Of a stretch of 6,851 bases of DNA, positions 6,605 through 6,851 are shown in pieces (positions within the stretch are counted from its first letter, which is position 1; the number at the start of each line of letters is the position of its first letter). The position numbers were made by a program, and so were the translations under genes. Under the pieces are notes generated by a model. It made no database searches, was not told where the DNA came from, and worked only from the letters and a program-made list of their open reading frames with translations. This stretch comes from Desulfobacteraceae bacterium. GTDB lineage: Bacteria; Desulfobacterota; DSM-4660; Desulfatiglandales; B25-G16. The DNA is taken from assembly GCA_028572035.1 (NCBI GenBank), contig JAPVWE010000073.1, positions 1 through 6,851 of the forward strand. Reading direction: 5' to 3'.

Positions 6605-6645
6605 GCCCTGCCAAGCCGGGTCCAAATTAGGACTAAGAAAAGGCA

Positions 6646-6851
6646 CTAATCCAGCCTCTTTCTAAACCTTTTGACTGAGCTTGTAAAAACAATCAAACCA
6701 AGAATCATCAAAGCCAAGAATTGGGGCCATAGCACCTCCAGTCCCACCCCCTTCAAAAAGACGCCCCTTATGATGACCAGGAAATACCTCAGGGGATCCA
6801 AATAGGTCAACCACTGAACCACCGTAGGCATGTTGGCGATAGGGAATACAA
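6646..6851 (-). CDS. ABC-2-type transporter permease, C-terminal end (partial)
   Basis: Only the last 67 residues are present; the gene continues past the right edge. The reading frame is open through the edge, and the upstream residues VFPIAN lead into MPTVVQWLTYLDPLRY, so an internal ATG at 6831 is not the true start. The FPIxNMP...TYLxPLRYFLxIIRGxFLKG pattern is the hallmark of the C-terminal part of ABC-2-family permeases (YhhJ/YbhS-like exporters and related drug or polymer exporters). A final membrane helix (about LWPQFLALMILGLIVF) is followed by a basic tail, VKRFRKRLD, likely cytoplasmic. The cognate ATPase and the first five or so helices would be outside the window. The transported substrate cannot be inferred. 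The stop lies 55 bases before the activase ATG on the same strand, so cotranscription is possible. Confidence 0.85.
   Translation of the reverse strand, partial: VFPIANMPTVVQWLTYLDPLRYFLVIIRGVFLKGVGLEVLWPQFLALMILGLIVFTSSVKRFRKRLD

Noticed and set aside
6591..6614. TTG start at 6614 for the activase
   Set aside because: It adds eight residues not expected in the family and has no good ribosome site, whereas ATG 6590 has AGGTGA at proper distance.
6646..6831. Complete 61-residue membrane protein starting at ATG 6831
   Set aside because: The frame remains open to the window edge and the residues before this Met match the ABC-2 permease pattern, so it is the end of a larger gene.

Overview
The window looks like chromosomal DNA from an anaerobic, metabolically versatile bacterium. 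The gene styles (a fused FAD/Fe-S 2-hydroxyacid dehydrogenase, an acyl-CoA ligase, an unusual thiolase and an oxygen-sensitive-type dehydratase activase) fit the Desulfobacterota (former Deltaproteobacteria) or a similar syntrophic or sulfate-reducing lineage. This placement is an inference from gene content, not from a marker gene. Base composition is moderate, there are good Shine-Dalgarno sites, and all four complete genes are intact. I see no mobile element, CRISPR array, tRNA or rRNA.

Layout. Positions 1-227 are a leader region. It holds a possible divergent partial gene running off the left edge (weak call), a good sigma70-type promoter (144-173) and three 11-bp-spaced TAG(C/T)TA repeats overlapping the -10 and presumed start site. 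A rightward gene set follows: a GlcD-GlcF-type fusion oxidoreductase (228-2837), an AMP-forming acyl-CoA ligase (2852-4432, 14-bp gap) and, after a 171-bp spacer with a large imperfect hairpin made of 14-bp repeats, a thiolase-family protein (4604-5800). Two leftward genes converge on this set: the C-terminal end of an ABC-2-type transporter permease (6646-6851, cut by the right edge) and a BcrA/BadF/BzdG/HgdC-type activase (5817-6590 by my start choice). Only 16 bp separate the convergent stop codons.

How they may work together. The ligase would make an acyl-CoA from a carboxylic acid, the thiolase would condense or cleave acyl-CoAs, and the fusion protein would oxidise a D-2-hydroxyacid (or a similar substrate) and pass electrons from FAD through two [4Fe-4S] clusters and two CCG (HdrB-like) cluster sites to an unknown acceptor. 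Together this suggests a small organic-acid degradation module, but no substrate can be read from the sequence. The activase normally energises a 2-hydroxyacyl-CoA dehydratase or benzoyl-CoA-reductase-type enzyme. No such partner is in the window, and the activase has non-standard residues in conserved motifs.

The most interesting points are the divergent activase without a visible partner, the thiolase with HNPF where biosynthetic thiolases have NEAF, the phased repeat array on the promoter, and the ordered repeat/hairpin between ligase and thiolase. I find no clearly new defence or mobile system here.
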